Assembly (NCBI GenBank): GCA_039619475.1 | Contig: CM077115.1 | Location: 591,877,643-591,941,642, forward strand | Direction of reading: 5' to 3' | Length of the DNA: 64,000 nucleotides | From: Icerya purchasi | Taxonomy: Eukaryota > Arthropoda > Insecta > Hemiptera > Monophlebidae | The notes under the pieces: generated by a model | What the model saw: only the letters and a program-made list of their open reading frames with translations | Told to the model about the DNA's origin: nothing | Database searches by the model: none | Position numbers and translations under genes: made by a program | Shown: positions 10,412 through 24,968 of the stretch, one piece after another | Numbering within the stretch: position 1 is the first letter of the stretch | Layout: every line of letters begins with the position of its first letter

Positions 10412-11723
10412 TCATACTTGAACTGAACATTCACCACAACATTCAAAAATTTCTTGTATATATGTATAGAATGATCTAATTTTTGATTTAAATTTTTTCT
10501 GCAAATTTAGTGTATCGAATAAATTACAGGGTAATATTGATATTGCAGCCCCACAGTCAACTTGTAATTTAACTGGCTGGCCATCTAAATAAACAGTTGC
10601 ATAATAGCGATCAGAATTAGAATTACAATTTTTAATATTATAAATATCAGATATAGGTATAGGTTCTACAAAATTAGATTCACTATTATGTTTTTTCTGG
10701 TTAGATTTCGATTTCATGAGTGTTGAGATGCATACTTTCTCAACATGGCCTTTCTTATTACAGCTTTTACATGAAAGTGTATTTTTATCACGTTTGCAGT
10801 CTTTTGCAAGATGATTATCATATCCGCAATACATACATAATCTATCAATTCCAAGGTGTTGATAATTAATTTTTCGCTTAAACGAGTTCGATCGCGCACG
10901 ATTTTGATAATTTTGATTTAATCGAGTTTGGCTTTGGTGCCTCTGGTAGTTAAAATTACGATTTTTCGAACAAGGTTTATGTGTTGATATTTTATTAACT
11001 TCAGTAGGTGATGATACTTGTCGATTATTAGCTATTTCTTTTGATACATTAATAGCAACCTCATGTGTTAACGCTACTTCTTTAATATCTTTGAAGGTTT
11101 TTTTATTTGATTGTATAGCTTTTTGTCGCATATTTTCATCTCTTAATCCTCGTATAAATTGTGATAGCAAAAATATGTCAGAAATATCAGCCTCACATTT
11201 TGGACAATATAATTCACATTTAGTTATATACTTCTGTAACTCGCCGATGTAGTCTGTTACTGATTCGTGGCTTTTTTGTAATGCTGATAAAAATTTATGT
11301 CGTTGTAGTAATGCATTTTTTTGGTGGACATCGCTCTGCAGTATATCGTTTAACAATTTCACTATATGATGTATCCATCACTTTATCTGGTGCTAACATA
11401 TTTACAATTTTAGAATAATGTTCAGGACCTATCGAATTGAGTAATGTTTGCTGTTTATCTATATCAGATGCGATATCAGCTACATTGAAATATATCTCTA
11501 ATCGTTCTATATATTGTTTGAAATTCTCTCTTGATTCGTCAAATGTTTCAAATTTGTAATCTTTTGTTTCTCGCATTTTAGATATAGAAGACGAAGGTTT
11601 GTTTATTAACTGTTTAACTAAATTCATATATTCCATTTGCATTTTCATTTGCTTCTCTAATATTGATTCTAAATCTTTAACATCGACAACTGCCGTGTTG
11701 GTTTCCGGGTTTGAATCTGTCAT
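10412..11723 (-). pseudogene. gag: gag-protease pseudogene, unit 9967-12177
   Basis: The halves are at 11295-11723 and 10412-11362, with the QCR haplotype. Thr116 of the first half is Met (ACG to ATG, at CpG). The leader has ATGTG and the LTR has GATTATTTT in the plus strand, shared with the units ending at 36478 and 38686. Confidence 0.85.
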
Positions 11724-12622
11724 TTTATATGTTTAATATGAATATATAAACAGGAGCCGTTTATGTGTAATAATAATAATTTTTGTACTCACAGATAATA
11801 AGTCCGCTTAAAATTATTTGATCGTAAATGGTATTGATAATCGTCTTCCGCGCACAAAAAAAAGTTATCACTGTATACTTAGAAAAAACAGTAAACCAAC
11901 CATTCTCGTCGCCACTTTTATGTCTTGAATTTGATACTTGATTATATAATTAAGATACGTGAGTTCATATTGATAAAAAACATGATTATTTTAACATTAC
12001 ATTTGATTATCGTTTTATATAGAAAAAAGTAACATAAGTACAAGAATACATAAGTACATGATACATGATAGAATGAATAACAATAATATATATATATATA
12101 CTAACCCGATCACGATATATCGATATAATAATTGATACTAAATAATATGTTACATAATAAAATGAAAATACATAACAACTAATATTATTTTCATAAAAAT
12201 TTTAATAAAGCCAATAAGGAAGAAGCTTTTCTTGTTTTGTTTAATAATGAAGCGAGCGGCTCATAAAAAAATAATAATAATTAGAAAAATCGACTCGACA
12301 ATACTTGATGGGTGTTTTGTAGAGGACAAGAAAAAGTAAAGAAGTAAGTTGAAAAACAGAAGCGATTAATTAATTTTCTACTGTGAAATAGTTTTTAATA
12401 AAAAAAGGAAAAGAACCATCAACGGCTACAACCACTTTGTAATTAACATGTTTATTAGTCACAAAACACGTTTTAACCGAAATTAAATTGATGGAATTGA
12501 TTTCCTGCTGTTCCCCATCGCAATCACAATCGTAATGGTCGTATCCAATCTCTTCCCATAATTGCTGCTCGATTATTCTCATTTGTGATATAAAAGATTC
12601 CCTGTATAGAGCGGTTTTTGAA

Positions 12623-13934
12623 TCATACTTGAACTGAACATTCACCACAACATTCAAAAATTTCTTGTATATATGTATAGAATGATCTAATTTTTGATTT
12701 AAATTTTTTCTGCAAATTTAGTGTATCGAATAAATTACAGGGTAATATTGATATTGCAGCCCCACAGTCAACTTGTAATTTAACTGGCTGGCCATCTAAA
12801 TAAACAGTTGCATAATAGCGATCAGAATTAGAATTACAATTTTTAATATTATAAATATCAGATATAGGTATAGGTTCTACAAAATTAGATTCACTATTAT
12901 GTTTTTTCTGGTTAGATTTCGATTTCATGAGTGTTGAGATGCATACTTTCTCAACATGGCCTTTCTTATTACAGCTTTTACATGAAAGTGTATTTTTATC
13001 ACGTTTGCAGTCTTTTGCAAGATGATTATCATATCCGCAATACATACATAATCTATCAATTCCAAGGTGTTGATAATTAATTTTTCGCTTAAACGAGTTC
13101 GATCGCGCACGATTTTGATAATTTTGATTTAATCGAGTTTGGCTTTGGTGCCTCTGGTAGTTAAAATTATGATTTTTCGAACGAGGTTTATGTGTTGATA
13201 TTTTATTAACTTCAGTAGGTGATGATACTGGTCGATTATTAGCTATTTCTTTTGATACATTAATAGCAACCTCATGTGTTAACGCTACTTCTTTAATATC
13301 TTTGAAGGTTTTTTTATTTGATTGTATAGCTTTTTGTCGCATATTTTCATCTCTTAATCCTCGTATAAATTGTGATAGCAAAAATATGTCAGAAATATCA
13401 GCCTCACATTTTGGACAATATAATTCACATTTAGTTATATACTTCTGTAACTCGCCGATGTAGTCTGTTACTGATTCGTGGCTTTTTTGTAATGCTGATA
13501 AAAATTTATGTCGTTGTAGTAATGCATTTTTTTGGTGGACATCGCTCTGCAGTATATCGTTTAACAATTTCACTATATGATGTATCCGTCACTTTATCTG
13601 GTGCTAACATATTTACAATTTTAGAATAATGTTCAGGACCTATCGAATTGAGTAATGTTTGCTGTTTATCTATATCAGATGCGATATCAGCTACATTGAA
13701 ATATATCTCTAATCGTTCTATATATTGTTTGAAATTCTCTCTTGATTCGTCAAATGTTTCAAATTTGTAATCTTTTGTTTCTCGCATTTTAGATATAGAA
13801 GACGAAGGTTTGTTTATTAACTGTTTAACTAAATTCATATATTCCATTTGCATTTTCATTTGCTTCTCTAATATTGATTCTAAATCTTTAACATCGACAA
13901 CTGCCGTGTTGGTTTCCGGGTTTGAATCTGTCAT
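12623..13934 (-). pseudogene. gag: gag-protease pseudogene, unit 12178-14390
   Basis: The halves are at 13506-13934 and 12623-13573, with the PRH haplotype. A 2 bp gain lies just above the start codon (AGATATATATAA in place of GAATATATAA), making this unit 2,213 bp. Confidence 0.85.
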
Positions 13935-14835
13935 TTTATATGTTTAATATAGATATATATAAACAGGAGCCGTTTACGTGTAATAATAATAATTTTTGTA
14001 CTCACAGATAATAAGTCCGCTTAAAATTATTTGATCGTAAATGGTATTGATAATCGTCTTCCGCGCACAAAAAAAAGTTATCACTGTATACTTAGAAAAA
14101 ACAGTAAACCAACCATTCTCGTCGCCACTTTTATGTCTTGAATTTGATACTTGATTATATAATTAAGATACGTGAGTTCATATTGATAAAAAACATGATT
14201 CTTTTAACATTACATTTGATTATCGTTTTATATAGAAAAAAGTAACATAAGTACAAGAATACATAAGTACATGATACATGATAGAATGAATAACAATAAT
14301 ATATATATATATACTAACCCGATCACGATATATCGATATAATAATTGATACTAAATAATATGTTACATAATAAAATGAAAATACATAACAACTAATATTA
14401 TTTTCATAAAAATTTTAATAAAGCCAATAAGGAAGAAGCTTTTCTTGTTTTGTTTAATAATGAAGCGAGCGGCTCATAAAAAAATAATAATAATTAGAAA
14501 AATCGACTCGACAATACTTGATGGGTGTTTTGTAGAGGACAAGAAAAAGTAAAGAAGTAAGTTGAAAAACAGAAGCGATTAATTAATTTTCTACTGTGAA
14601 ATAGTATTTAATAAAAAAAGGAAAAGAACCATCAACGGCTACAACCACTTTGTAATTAACATGTTTATTAGTCACAAAACACGTTTTAACCGAAATTAAA
14701 TTGATGGAATTGATTTCCTGCTGTTCCCCATCGCAATCACAATCGTAATGGTCGTATCCAATCTCTTCCCATAATTGCTGCTCGATTATTCTCATTTGTG
14801 ATATAAAAGATTCCCTGTATAGAGCGGTTTTTGAA

Positions 14836-16147
14836 TCATACTTGAACTGAACATTCACCACAACATTCAAAAATTTCTTGTATATATGTATAGAATGATC
14901 TAATTTTTGATTTAAATTTTTTCTGCAAATTTAGTGTATCGAATAAATTACAGGGTAATATTGATATTGCAGCCCCACAGTCAACTTGTAATTTAACTGG
15001 CTGGCCATCTAAATAAACAGTTGCATAATAGCGATCAGAATTAGAATTACAATTTTTAATATTATAAATATCAGATATAGGTATAGGTTCTACAAAATTA
15101 GATTCACTATTATGTTTTTTCTGGTTAGATTTCGATTTCATGAGTGTTGAGATGCATACTTTCTCAACATGGCCTTTCTTATTACAGCTTTTACATGAAA
15201 GTGTATTTTTATCACGTTTGCAGTCTTTTGCAAGATGATTATCATATCCGCAATACATACATAATCTATCAATTCCAAGGTGTTGATAATTAATTTTTCG
15301 CTTAAACGAGTTCGATCGCGCACGATTTTGATAATTTTGATTTAATCGAGTTTGGCTTTGGTGCCTCTGGTAGTTAAAATTATGATTTTTCGAACGAGGT
15401 TTATGTGTTGATATTTTATTAACTTCAGTAGGTGATGATACTGGTCGATTATTAGCTATTTCTTTTGATACATTAATAGCAACCTCATGTGTTAACGCTA
15501 CTTCTTTAATATCCTTGAAGGTTTTTTTATTTGATTGTATAGCTTTTTGTCGCATATTTTCATCTCTTAATCCTCGTATAAATTGTGATAGCAAAAATAT
15601 GTCAGAAATATCAGCCTCACATTTTGGACAATATAATTCACATTTAGTTATATACTTCTGTAACTCGCCGATGTAGTCTGTTACTGATTCGTGGCTTTTT
15701 TGTAATGCTGATAAAAATTTATGTCGTTGTAGTAATGCATTTTTTTGGTGGACATCGCTCTGCAGTATATCGTTTAACAATTTCACTATATGATGTATCC
15801 GTCACTTTATCTGGTGCTAACATATTTACAATTTTAGAATAATGTTCAGGACCTATCGAATTGAGTAATGTTTGCTGTTTATCTATATCAGATGCGATAT
15901 AAGCTACATTGAAATATATCTCTAATCGTTCTATATATTGTTTGAAATTCTCTCTTGATTCGTCAAATGTTTCAAATTTGTAATCTTTTGCTTCTCGCAT
16001 TTTAGATATAGAAGACGAAGGTTTGTTTATTAACTGTTTAACTAAATTCATATATTCCATTTGCATTTTCATTTGCTTCTCTAATATTGATTCTAAATCT
16101 TTAACATCGACAACTGCCGTGTTGGTTTCCGGGTTTGAATCTGTCAT
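14836..16147 (-). pseudogene. gag: gag-protease pseudogene, unit 14391-16601
   Basis: The halves are at 15719-16147 and 14836-15786, with the PRH haplotype. The first half has Ala53 and Tyr83, the AY variant that dominates between about 42 and 54 kb. Its LTR carries the block change at 16429-16445. Confidence 0.85.
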
Positions 16148-16428
16148 TTTATATGTTTAATATGAATATATAAACAGGAGCCGTTTACGTGTAATAATAA
16201 TAATTTTTGTACTCACAGATAATAAGTCCGCTTAAAATTATTTGATCGTAAATGGTATTGATAATCGTCTTCCGCGCACAAAAAAAAGTTATCACTGTAT
16301 ACTTAGAAAAAACAGTAAACCAACCATTCTCGTCGCCACTTTTATGTCTTGAATTTGATACTTGATTATATAATTAAGATACGTGAGTTCATATTGATAA
16401 AAAACATGATTCTTTTAACATTACATTT

Positions 16429-16445
16429 ACACTAGATCGCGTGTT
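16429..16445 (-). other. Block substitution that removes the LTR TATA box in one unit
   Basis: Seventeen bases beginning ACACTAGATC replace the eighteen-base GATTATCGTTTTATATAG of other units. One extra T follows at about 16462, so total length is unchanged. The new block starts ACAC and ends GTGT(T). No other copy in the window has it. It abolishes the TATATAAAA motif. Confidence 0.85.
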
Positions 16446-17046
16446 AAAAAAGTAACATAAGTTACAAGAATACATAAGTACATGATACATGATAGAATGA
16501 ATAACAATAATATATATATATATACTAACCCAATCACGATATATCGATATAATAATTGATACTAAATAATATGTTACATAATAAAATGAAAATACATAAC
16601 AACTAATATTATTTTCATAAAAATTTTAATAAAGCCAATAAGGAAGAAGCTTTTCTTGTTTTGTTTAATAATGAAGCGAGCGGCTCATAAAAAAATAATA
16701 ATAATTAGAAAAATCGACTCGACAATACTTGATGGGTGTTTTGTAGAGGACAAGAAAAAGTAAAGAAGTAAGTTGAAAAACAGAAGCGATTAATTAATTT
16801 TCTACTGTGAAATAGTATTTAATAAAAAAAGGAAAAGAACCATCAACGGCTACAACCACTTTGTAATTAACATGTTTATTAGTCACAAAACACGTTTTAA
16901 CCGAAATTAAATTGATGGAATTGATTTCCTGCTGTTCCCCATCGCAATCACAATCGTAATGGTCGTATCCAATCTCTTCCCATAATTGCTGCTCGATTAT
17001 TCTCATTTGTGATATAAAAGATTCCCTGTATAGAGCGGTTTTTGAA

Positions 17047-18346
17047 TCATACTTCACCACAACATTCAAAAATTTCTTGTATATATGTATAGAATGATCT
17101 AATTTTTGATTTAAATTTTTTCTGCAAATTTAGTGTATCGAATAAATTACAGGGTAATATTGATATTGCAGCCCCACAGTCAACTTGTAATTTAACTGGC
17201 TGGCCATCTAAATAAACAGTTGCATAATAGCGATCAGAATTAGAATTACAATTTTTAATATTATAAATATCAGATATAGGTATAGGTTCTACAAAATTAG
17301 ATTCACTATTATGTTTTTTCTGGTTAGATTTCGATTTCATGAGTGTTGAGATGCATACTTTCTCAACATTGCCTTTCTTATTACAGCTTTTACATGAAAG
17401 TGTATTTTTATCACGTTTGCAGTCTTTTGCAAGATGATTATCATATCCGCAATACATACATAATCTATCAATTCCAAGGTGTTGATAATTAATTTTTCGC
17501 TTAAACGAGTTCGATCGCGCACGATTTTGATAATTTTGATTTAATCGAGTTTGGCTTTGGTGCCCCTGGTAGTTAAAATTACGATTTTTCGAACGAGGTT
17601 TATGTGTTGATATTTTATTAACTTCAGTAGGTGATGATACTGGTCGATTATTAGCTATTTCTTTTGATACATTAATAGCAACCTCATGTGTTAACGCTAC
17701 TTCTTTAATATCTTTGAAGGTTTTTTTATTTGATTGTATAGCTTTTTGTCGCATATTTTCATCTCTTAATCCTCGTATAAATTGTGATAGCAAAAATATG
17801 TCAGAAATATCAGCCTCACATTTTGGACAATATAATTCACATTTAGTTATATACTTCTGTAACTCGCCGATGTAGTCTGTTACTGATTCGTGGCTTTTTT
17901 GTAATGCTGATAAAAATTTATGTCGTTGTAGTAATGCATTTTTTTGGTGGACATCGCTCTGCAGTATATCGTTTAACAATTTCACTATATGATGTATCCG
18001 TCACTTTATCTGGTGCTAACATATTTACAATTTTAGAATAATGTTCAGGACCTATCGAATTGAGTAATGTTTGCTGTTTATCTATATCAGATGCGATATC
18101 AGCTACATTGAAATATATCTCTAATCGTTCTATATATTGTTTGAAATTCTCTCTTGATTCGTCAAATGTTTCAAATTTGTAATCTTTTGTTTCTCGCATT
18201 TTAGATATAGAAGACGAAGGTTTGTTTATTAACTGTTTAACTAAATTCATATATTCCATTTGCATTTTCATTTGCTTCTCTAATATTGATTCTAAATCTT
18301 TAACATCGACAACTGCCGTGTTGGTTTCCGGGTTTGAATCTGTCAT
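17047..18346 (-). pseudogene. gag: gag-protease pseudogene with 12 bp deletion, unit 16602-18800
   Basis: The halves are at 17918-18346 and 17047-17985. A 12 bp in-frame loss near the protease end shortens the second half to 312 codons. His206 of the second zinc knuckle is Asn, which should abolish zinc binding there. Arg141 is Gly, with Pro115, Arg131 and Arg135. The leader has ATGTG and CCACGC. All these markers recur in the unit 23224-25422. Confidence 0.85.
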
Positions 18347-19245
18347 TTTATATGTTTAATATGAATATATAAACAGGAGCCGTTTATGTGTAATAATAAT
18401 AATTTTTGTACTCACAGATAATAAGTCCGCTTAAAATTATTTGATCGTAAATGGTATTGATAATCGTCTTCCACGCACAAAAAAAAGTTATCACTGTATA
18501 CTTAGAAAAAACAGTAAACCAACCATTCTCGTCGCCACTTTTATGTCTTGAATTTGATACTTGATTATATAATTAAGATACGTGAGTTCATATTGATAAA
18601 AAACATGATTCTTTTAACATTACATTTGATTATCGTTTTATATAGAAAAAAGTAACATAAGTACAAGAATACATAAGTACATGATACATGATAGAATGAA
18701 TAACAATAATATATATATATATACTAACCCGATCACGATATATCGATATAATAATTGATACTAAATAATATGTTACATAATAAAATGAAAATACATAACA
18801 ACTAATATTATTTTCATAAAAATTTTAATAAAGCCAATAAGGAAGAAGCTTTTCTTGTTTTGTTTAATAATGAAGCGAGCGGCTCATAAAAAAATAATAA
18901 TAATTAGAAAAATCGACTCGACAATACTTGATGGGTGTTTTGTAGAGGACAAGAAAAAGTAAAGAAGTAAGTTGAAAAACAGAAGCGATTAATTAATTTT
19001 CTACTGTGAAATAGTATTTAATAAAAAAAGGAAAAGAACCATCAACGGCTACAACCACTTTGTAATTAACATGTTTATTAGTCACAAAACACGTTTTAAC
19101 CGAAATTAAATTGATGGAATTGATTTCCTGCTGTTCCCCATCGCAATCACAATCGTAATGGTCGTATCCAATCTCTTCCCATAATTGCTGCTCGATTATT
19201 CTCATTTGTGATATAAAAGATTCCCTGTATAGAGCGGTTTTTGAA

Positions 19246-20556
19246 TCATACTTGAACTGAACATTCACCACAACATTCAAAAATTTCTTGTATATATGTA
19301 TAGAATGATCTAATTTTTGATTTAAATTTTTTCTGCAAATTTAGTGTATCGAATAAATTACAGGGTAATATTGATATTGCAGCCCCACAGTCAACTTGTA
19401 ATTTAACTGGCTGGCCATCTAAATAAACAGTTGCATAATAGCGATCAGAATTAGAATTACAATTTTTAATATTATAAATATCAGATATAGGTATAGGTTC
19501 TACAAAATTAGATTCACTATTATGTTTTTTCTGGTTAGATTTCGATTTCATGAGTGTTGAGATGCATACTTTCTCAACATGGCCTTTCTTATTACAGCTT
19601 TTACATGAAAGTGTATTTTTATCACGTTTGCAGTCTTTTGCAAGATGATTATCATATCCGCAATACATACATAATCTATCAATTCCAAGGTGTTGATAAT
19701 TAATTTTTCGCTTAAACGAGTTCGATCGCGCACGATTTTGATAATTTTGATTTAATCGAGTTTGGCTTTGGTGCCTCTGGTAGTTAAAATTACGATTTTT
19801 CGAACAAGGTTTATGTGTTGATATTTTATTAACTTCAGTAGGTGATGATACTTGTCGATTATTAGCTATTTCTTTTGATACATTAATAGCAACCTCATGT
19901 GTTAACGCTACTTCTTTAATATCTTTGAAGGTTTTTTTATTTGATTGTATAGCTTTTTGTCGCATATTTTCATCTCTTAATCCTCGTATAAATTGTGATA
20001 GCAAAAATATGTCAGAAATATCAGCCTCACATTTTGGACAATATAATTCACATTTAGTTATATACTTCTGTAACTCGCCGATGTAGTCTGTTACTGATTC
20101 GTGGCTTTTTTGTAATGCTGATAAAAATTTATGTCGTTGTAGTAATGCATTTTTTTGGTGGACATCGCTCTGCAGTATATCGTTTAACAATTTCACTATA
20201 TGATGTATCCGTCACTTTATCTGGTGCTAACATATTTACAATTTTAGAATAATGTTCAGGACCTATCGAATTGAGTAATGTTTGCTGTTTATCTATATCA
20301 GATGCGATATCAGCTACATTGAAATATATCCTAATCGTTCTATATATTGTTTGAAATTCTCTCTTGATTCGTCAAATGTTTCAAATTTGTAATCTTTTGT
20401 TTCTCGCATTTTAGATATAGAAGACGAAGGTTTGTTTATTAACTGTTTAACTAAATTCATATATTCCATTTGCATTTTCATTTGCTTCTCTAATATTGAT
20501 TCTAAATCTTTAACATCGACAACTGCCGTGTTGGTTTCCGGGTTTGAATCTGTCAT
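19246..20556 (-). pseudogene. gag: gag-protease pseudogene with extra frameshift, unit 18801-21012
   Basis: The second half is at 19246-20196, with the QCR haplotype. The first half begins at 20556 but loses one base near 20330 (ATCTCTAA to ATCCTAA), so it leaves frame after codon 75 and stops at 20314. This is the only unit with that loss. Its LTR carries TATATATGG in place of TATATCG, a 2 bp gain shared with the unit 25423-27635. Confidence 0.85.
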
Positions 20557-21457
20557 TTTATATGTTTAATATGAATATATAAACAGGAGCCGTTTACGTG
20601 TAATAATAATAATTTTTGTACTCACAGATAATAAGTCCGCTTAAAATTATTTGATCGTAAATGGTATTGATAATCGTCTTCCGCGCACAAAAAAAAGTTA
20701 TCACTGTATACTTAGAAAAAACAGTAAACCAACCATTCTCGTCGCCACTTTTATGTCTTGAATTTGATACTTGATTATATAATTAAGATACGTGAGTTCG
20801 TATTGATAAAAAACATGATTCTTTTAACATTACATTTGATTATCGTTTTATATAGAAAAAAGTAACATAAGTACAAGAATACATAAGTACATGATACATG
20901 ATAGAATGAATAACAATAATATATATATATATACTAACCCGATCACGATATATATGGATATAATAATTGATACTAAATAATATGTTACATAATAAAATGA
21001 AAATACATAACAACTAATATTATTTTCATAAAAATTTTAATAAAGCCAATAAGGAAGAAGCTTTTCTTGTTTTGTTTAATAATGAAGCGAGCGGCTCATA
21101 AAAAAATAATAATAATTAGAAAAATCGACTCGACAATACTTGATGGGTGTTTTGTAGAGGACAAGAAAAAGTAAAGAAGTAAGTTGAAAAACAGAAGCGA
21201 TTAATTAATTTTCTACTGTGAAATAGTATTTAATAAAAAAAGGAAAAGAACCATCAACGGCTACAACCACTTTGTAATTAACATGTTTATTAGTCACAAA
21301 ACACGTTTTAACCGAAATTAAATTGATGGAATTGATTTCCTGCTGTTCCCCATCGCAATCACAATCGTAATGGTCGTATCCAATCTCTTCCCATAATTGC
21401 TGCTCGATTATTCTCATTTGTGATATAAAAGATTCCCTGTATAGAGCGGTTTTTGAA

Positions 21458-22769
21458 TCATACTTGAACTGAACATTCACCACAACATTCAAAAATTTCT
21501 TGTATATATGTATAGAATGATCTAATTTTTGATTTAAATTTTTTCTGCAAATTTAGTGTATCGAATAAATTACAGGGTAATATTGATATTGCAGCCCCAC
21601 AGTCAACTTGTAATTTAACTGGCTGGCCATCTAAATAAACAGTTGCATAATAGCGATCAGAATTAGAATTACAATTTTTAATATTATAAATATCAGATAT
21701 AGGTATAGGTTCTACAAAATTAGATTCACTATTATGTTTTTTCTGGTTAGATTTCGATTTCATGAGTGTTGAGATGCATACTTTCTCAACATGGCCTTTC
21801 TTATTACAGCTTTTACATGAAAGTGTATTTTTATCACGTTTGCAGTCTTTTGCAAGATGATTATCATATCCGCAATACATACATAATCTATCAATTCCAA
21901 GGTGTTGATAATTAATTTTTCGCTTAAACGAGTTCGATCGCGCACGATTTTGATAATTTTGATTTAATCGAGTTTGGCTTTGGTGCCTCTGGTAGTTAAA
22001 ATTACGATTTTTCGAACAAGGTTTATGTGTTGATATTTTATTAACTTCAGTAGGTGATGATACTTGTCGATTATTAGCTATTTCTTTTGATACATTAATA
22101 GCAACCTCATGTGTTAACGCTACTTCTTTAATATCTTTGAAGGTTTTTTTATTTGATTGTATAGCTTTTTGTCGCATATTTTCATCTCTTAATCCTCGTA
22201 TAAATTGTGATAGCAAAAATATGTCAGAAATATCAGCCTCACATTTTGGACAATATAATTCACATTTAGTTATATACTTCTGTAACTCGCCGATGTAGTC
22301 TGTTACTGATTCGTGGCTTTTTTGTAATGCTGATAAAAATTTATGTCGTTGTAGTAATGCATTTTTTTGGTGGACATCGCTCTGCAGTATATCGTTTAAC
22401 AATTTCACTATATGATGTATCCGTCACTTTATCTGGTGCTAACATATTTACAATTTTAGAATAATGTTCAGGACCTATCGAATTGAGTAATGTTTGCTGT
22501 TTATCTATATCAGATGCGATATCAGCTACATTGAAATATATCTCTAATCGTTCTATATATTGTTTGAAATTCTCTCTTGATTCGTCAAATGTTTCAAATT
22601 TGTAATCTTTTGTTTCTCGCATTTTAGATATAGAAGACGAAGGTTTGTTTATTAACTGTTTAACTAAATTCATATATTCCATTTGCATTTTCATTTGCTT
22701 CTCTAATATTGATTCTAAATCTTTAACATCGACAACTGCCGTGTTGGTTTCCGGGTTTGAATCTGTCAT
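21458..22769 (-). pseudogene. gag: gag-protease pseudogene, unit 21013-23223
   Basis: The halves are at 22341-22769 and 21458-22408, with the QCR haplotype. There is no private protein change against the consensus. Confidence 0.85.
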
Positions 22770-23668
22770 TTTATATGTTTAATATGAATATATAAACAGG
22801 AGCCGTTTACGTGTAATAATAATAATTTTTGTACTCACAGATAATAAGTCCGCTTAAAATTATTTGATCGTAAATGGTATTGATAATCGTCTTCCGCGCA
22901 CAAAAAAAAGTTATCACTGTATACTTAGAAAAAACAGTAAACCAACCATTCTCGTCGCCACTTTTATGTCTTGAATTTGATACTTGATTATATAATTAAG
23001 ATACGTGAGTTCATATTGATAAAAAACATGATTCTTTTAACATTACATTTGATTATCGTTTTATATAGAAAAAAGTAACATAAGTACAAGAATACATAAG
23101 TACATGATACATGATAGAATGAATAACAATAATATATATATATATACTAACCCGATCACGATATATCGATATAATAATTGATACTAAATAATATGTTACA
23201 TAATAAAATGAAAATACATAACAACTAATATTATTTTCATAAAAATTTTAATAAAGCCAATAAGGAAGAAGCTTTTCTTGTTTTGTTTAATAATGAAGCG
23301 AGCGGCTCATAAAAAAATAATAATAATTAGAAAAATCGACTCGACAATACTTGATGGGTGTTTTGTAGAGGACAAGAAAAAGTAAAGAAGTAAGTTGAAA
23401 AACAGAAGCGATTAATTAATTTTCTACTGTGAAATAGTATTTAATAAAAAAAGGAAAAGAACCATCAACGGCTACAACCACTTTGTAATTAACATGTTTA
23501 TTAGTCACAAAACACGTTTTAACCGAAATTAAATTGATGGAATTGATTTCCTGCTGTTCCCCATCGCAATCACAATCGTAATGGTCGTATCCAATCTCTT
23601 CCCATAATTGCTGCTCGATTATTCTCATTTGTGATATAAAAGATTCCCTGTATAGAGCGGTTTTTGAA

Positions 23669-24968
23669 TCATACTTCACCACAACATTCAAAAATTTCTT
23701 GTATATATGTATAGAATGATCTAATTTTTGATTTAAATTTTTTCTGCAAATTTAGTGTATCGAATAAATTACAGGGTAATATTGATATTGCAGCCCCACA
23801 GTCAACTTGTAATTTAACTGGCTGGCCATCTAAATAAACAGTTGCATAATAGCGATCAGAATTAGAATTACAATTTTTAATATTATAAATATCAGATATA
23901 GGTATAGGTTCTACAAAATTAGATTCACTATTATGTTTTTTCTGGTTAGATTTCGATTTCATGAGTGTTGAGATGCATACTTTCTCAACATTGCCTTTCT
24001 TATTACAGCTTTTACATGAAAGTGTATTTTTATCACGTTTGCAGTCTTTTGCAAGATGATTATCATATCCGCAATACATACATAATCTATCAATTCCAAG
24101 GTGTTGATAATTAATTTTTCGCTTAAACGAGTTCGATCGCGCACGATTTTGATAATTTTGATTTAATCGAGTTTGGCTTTGGTGCCCCTGGTAGTTAAAA
24201 TTACGATTTTTCGAACGAGGTTTATGTGTTGATATTTTATTAACTTCAGTAGGTGATGATACTGGTCGATTATTAGCTATTTCTTTTGATACATTAATAG
24301 CAACCTCATGTGTTAACGCTACTTCTTTAATATCTTTGAAGGTTTTTTTATTTGATTGTATAGCTTTTTGTCGCATATTTTCATCTCTTAATCCTCGTAT
24401 AAATTGTGATAGCAAAAATATGTCAGAAATATCAGCCTCACATTTTGGACAATATAATTCACATTTAGTTATATACTTCTGTAACTCGCCGATGTAGTCT
24501 GTTACTGATTCGTGGCTTTTTTGTAATGCTGATAAAAATTTATGTCGTTGTAGTAATGCATTTTTTTGGTGGACATCGCTCTGCAGTATATCGTTTAACA
24601 ATTTCACTATATGATGTATCCGTCACTTTATCTGGTGCTAACATATTTACAATTTTAGAATAATGTTCAGGACCTATCGAATTGAGTAATGTTTGCTGTT
24701 TATCTATATCAGATGCGATATCAGCTACATTGAAATATATCTCTAATCGTTCTATATATTGTTTGAAATTCTCTCTTGATTCGTCAAATGTTTCAAATTT
24801 GTAATCTTTTGTTTCTCGCATTTTAGATATAGAAGACGAAGGTTTGTTTATTAACTGTTTAACTAAATTCATATATTCCATTTGCATTTTCATTTGCTTC
24901 TCTAATATTGATTCTAAATCTTTAACATCGACAACTGCCGTGTTGGTTTCCGGGTTTGAATCTGTCAT
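23669..24968 (-). pseudogene. gag: gag-protease pseudogene with 12 bp deletion, unit 23224-25422
   Basis: The halves are at 24540-24968 and 23669-24607. It repeats every marker of the unit 16602-18800: the 12 bp loss, Asn206, Gly141, and both leader variants. Confidence 0.85.

Larger units (their letters stand above)
16602..23223 (-). repeat. Three-unit higher-order repeat, copy 1
   Basis: Three successive units (2,199 + 2,212 + 2,211 bp) carry, in order, the 12 bp loss with Asn206, the TATATATGG LTR, and a plain QCR unit. The same series follows at once in 23224-29846. The left edge of the duplicated block lies between about 16,532 and 17,050, because the preceding LTR differs. Confidence 0.75.
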
